The translations under genes were made by a program, and so were the position numbers. The notes below the pieces were generated by a model that was given only the letters and a program-made list of their open reading frames with translations, did no database searches and had not been told where the DNA came from. This document shows positions 63,807-64,000 of a stretch of 64,000 nt of DNA, in pieces (the first letter of the stretch is position 1; each line of letters opens with the position of its first letter). The DNA is from Rhodospirillaceae bacterium (GTDB lineage: Bacteria > Pseudomonadota > Alphaproteobacteria > Rhodospirillales > Rhodospirillaceae), in the NCBI GenBank assembly GCA_028822445.1, contig JAPKDQ010000002.1, forward strand, positions 496,001-560,000, given 5' to 3'.

Positions 63807-64000
63807 GTGAGCACTAGAGTAATAATAGTAATCGCAATATTGGCCCCGCCTGCGGCGATATTGCTGGCGGTGCTCTTGGCGTTTCGGGCGGATACGTTCC
63901 GGCTATCTCTTGCTGACTTGAAGGGTTTGTATGCAACAGACCAGTCTCTTTTCACTGAAATCTCAGGTGTCTACACCCACTTCCAAGATGAAGGCGAGGG
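63807..64000 (+). CDS. Alpha/beta hydrolase, 3'-truncated by window edge
   Basis: A frame open to the window end from GTG 63807 (MSTRVIIVIAILAPPAA). The first 25 residues are strongly hydrophobic (membrane anchor or signal), then DLKGLYATDQSLFTEI, SGVYTHFQDEGEG, matching the 'dG...HY.D.G.Gp...llHG' start of many alpha/beta hydrolases. The start is uncertain because the ribosome site (GAAGG) abuts the codon. The catalytic part is outside the window. Confidence 0.65.
   Translation, partial: MSTRVIIVIAILAPPAAILLAVLLAFRADTFRLSLADLKGLYATDQSLFTEISGVYTHFQDEGE

Noticed and set aside
1-64000. CRISPR arrays, prophage genes, intact insertion sequences, plasmid origins
   Set aside because: Scanned for spaced direct repeats, integrase or transposase motifs and replication proteins; none found.

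Overview
The window looks like chromosome from an alphaproteobacterium of moderate GC content. The clues are a PhaR-type PHA repressor near a PhaA thiolase, a queA-tgt-queG queuosine operon, a mutA-mutB-meaB methylmalonyl-CoA mutase operon, and remnants of typically alphaproteobacterial small genes (a CC0125/CC1285-type lipoprotein and an XRE regulator of the 'DKHVG.RVR' type). The species cannot be named from the sequence. No CRISPR array, prophage, intact insertion sequence or plasmid function was seen.

Layout. 0-4 kb: housekeeping genes (3' part of pheT, lepA), a small membrane protein and tRNA-Ser(GGA). 4.1-4.7 kb: two consecutive broken small genes. 5-18.5 kb: an orphan peptide-type ABC binding protein; a minus-strand run of a possibly inactive M19 dipeptidase homologue, mutA, mutB, meaB, purU and an intact M19 dipeptidase; a small methyltransferase; a GGDEF protein with a degenerate receiver domain; an FkbM methyltransferase. 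18.5-44.3 kb: an accessory, probably catabolic region. It holds a molybdopterin hydroxylase large subunit, two FGE-fold proteins (one fused to a VOC domain), two exported FAD amine oxidases, a lipoprotein/TTC38-like pair, an MFS-VOC-MDR operon, a NicO-like metal transporter, three two-domain cupin proteins, a TPR protein and a TonB-dependent receptor. 44-54 kb: a broken enoyl-CoA hydratase, an FMN glutamate-synthase-like protein, orphan leuC, a DapA-family aldolase, a dienelactone hydrolase, a TauE/SafE exporter, TylF and DegT enzymes and a polytopic membrane protein. 54-64 kb: a subtilase with a duplicated C-terminal domain, a GST, the queuosine operon, a dead XRE regulator, phaR and phaA, and the start of an alpha/beta hydrolase.

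The strongest theme is gene decay hidden in the apparent intergenic spaces. Reading those gaps in all frames gives recognisable but frameshifted, nonsense-bearing or truncated remnants: a small DUF6961-like gene, a CC0125/CC1285 lipoprotein, an FbpC/MalK-type ABC ATPase, the C-terminal half of FetB (UPF0014), an enoyl-CoA hydratase with internal deletions, possibly an HpnC-like synthase, an XRE regulator with two in-frame amber codons, and a PHA-synthase-like hydrolase. The ABC ATPase and FetB remnants lie directly on either side of the tightly overlapped MFS-VOC-MDR operon, which suggests this operon replaced older transport genes.

How the genes may work together (inference): a TonB receptor and an MFS permease would take up a substrate; exported flavin amine oxidases, cupins, VOC proteins, the molybdenum hydroxylase and hydrolases would process it; methylmalonyl-CoA mutase, thiolase and PHA genes would handle propionyl- and acetyl-CoA. 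No pathway can be named from sequence alone. The amine oxidase plus three bicupins at 33.4-37.7 kb, with a second amine oxidase beside the FGE-VOC fusion at 22-25 kb, is the best candidate for an undescribed system.
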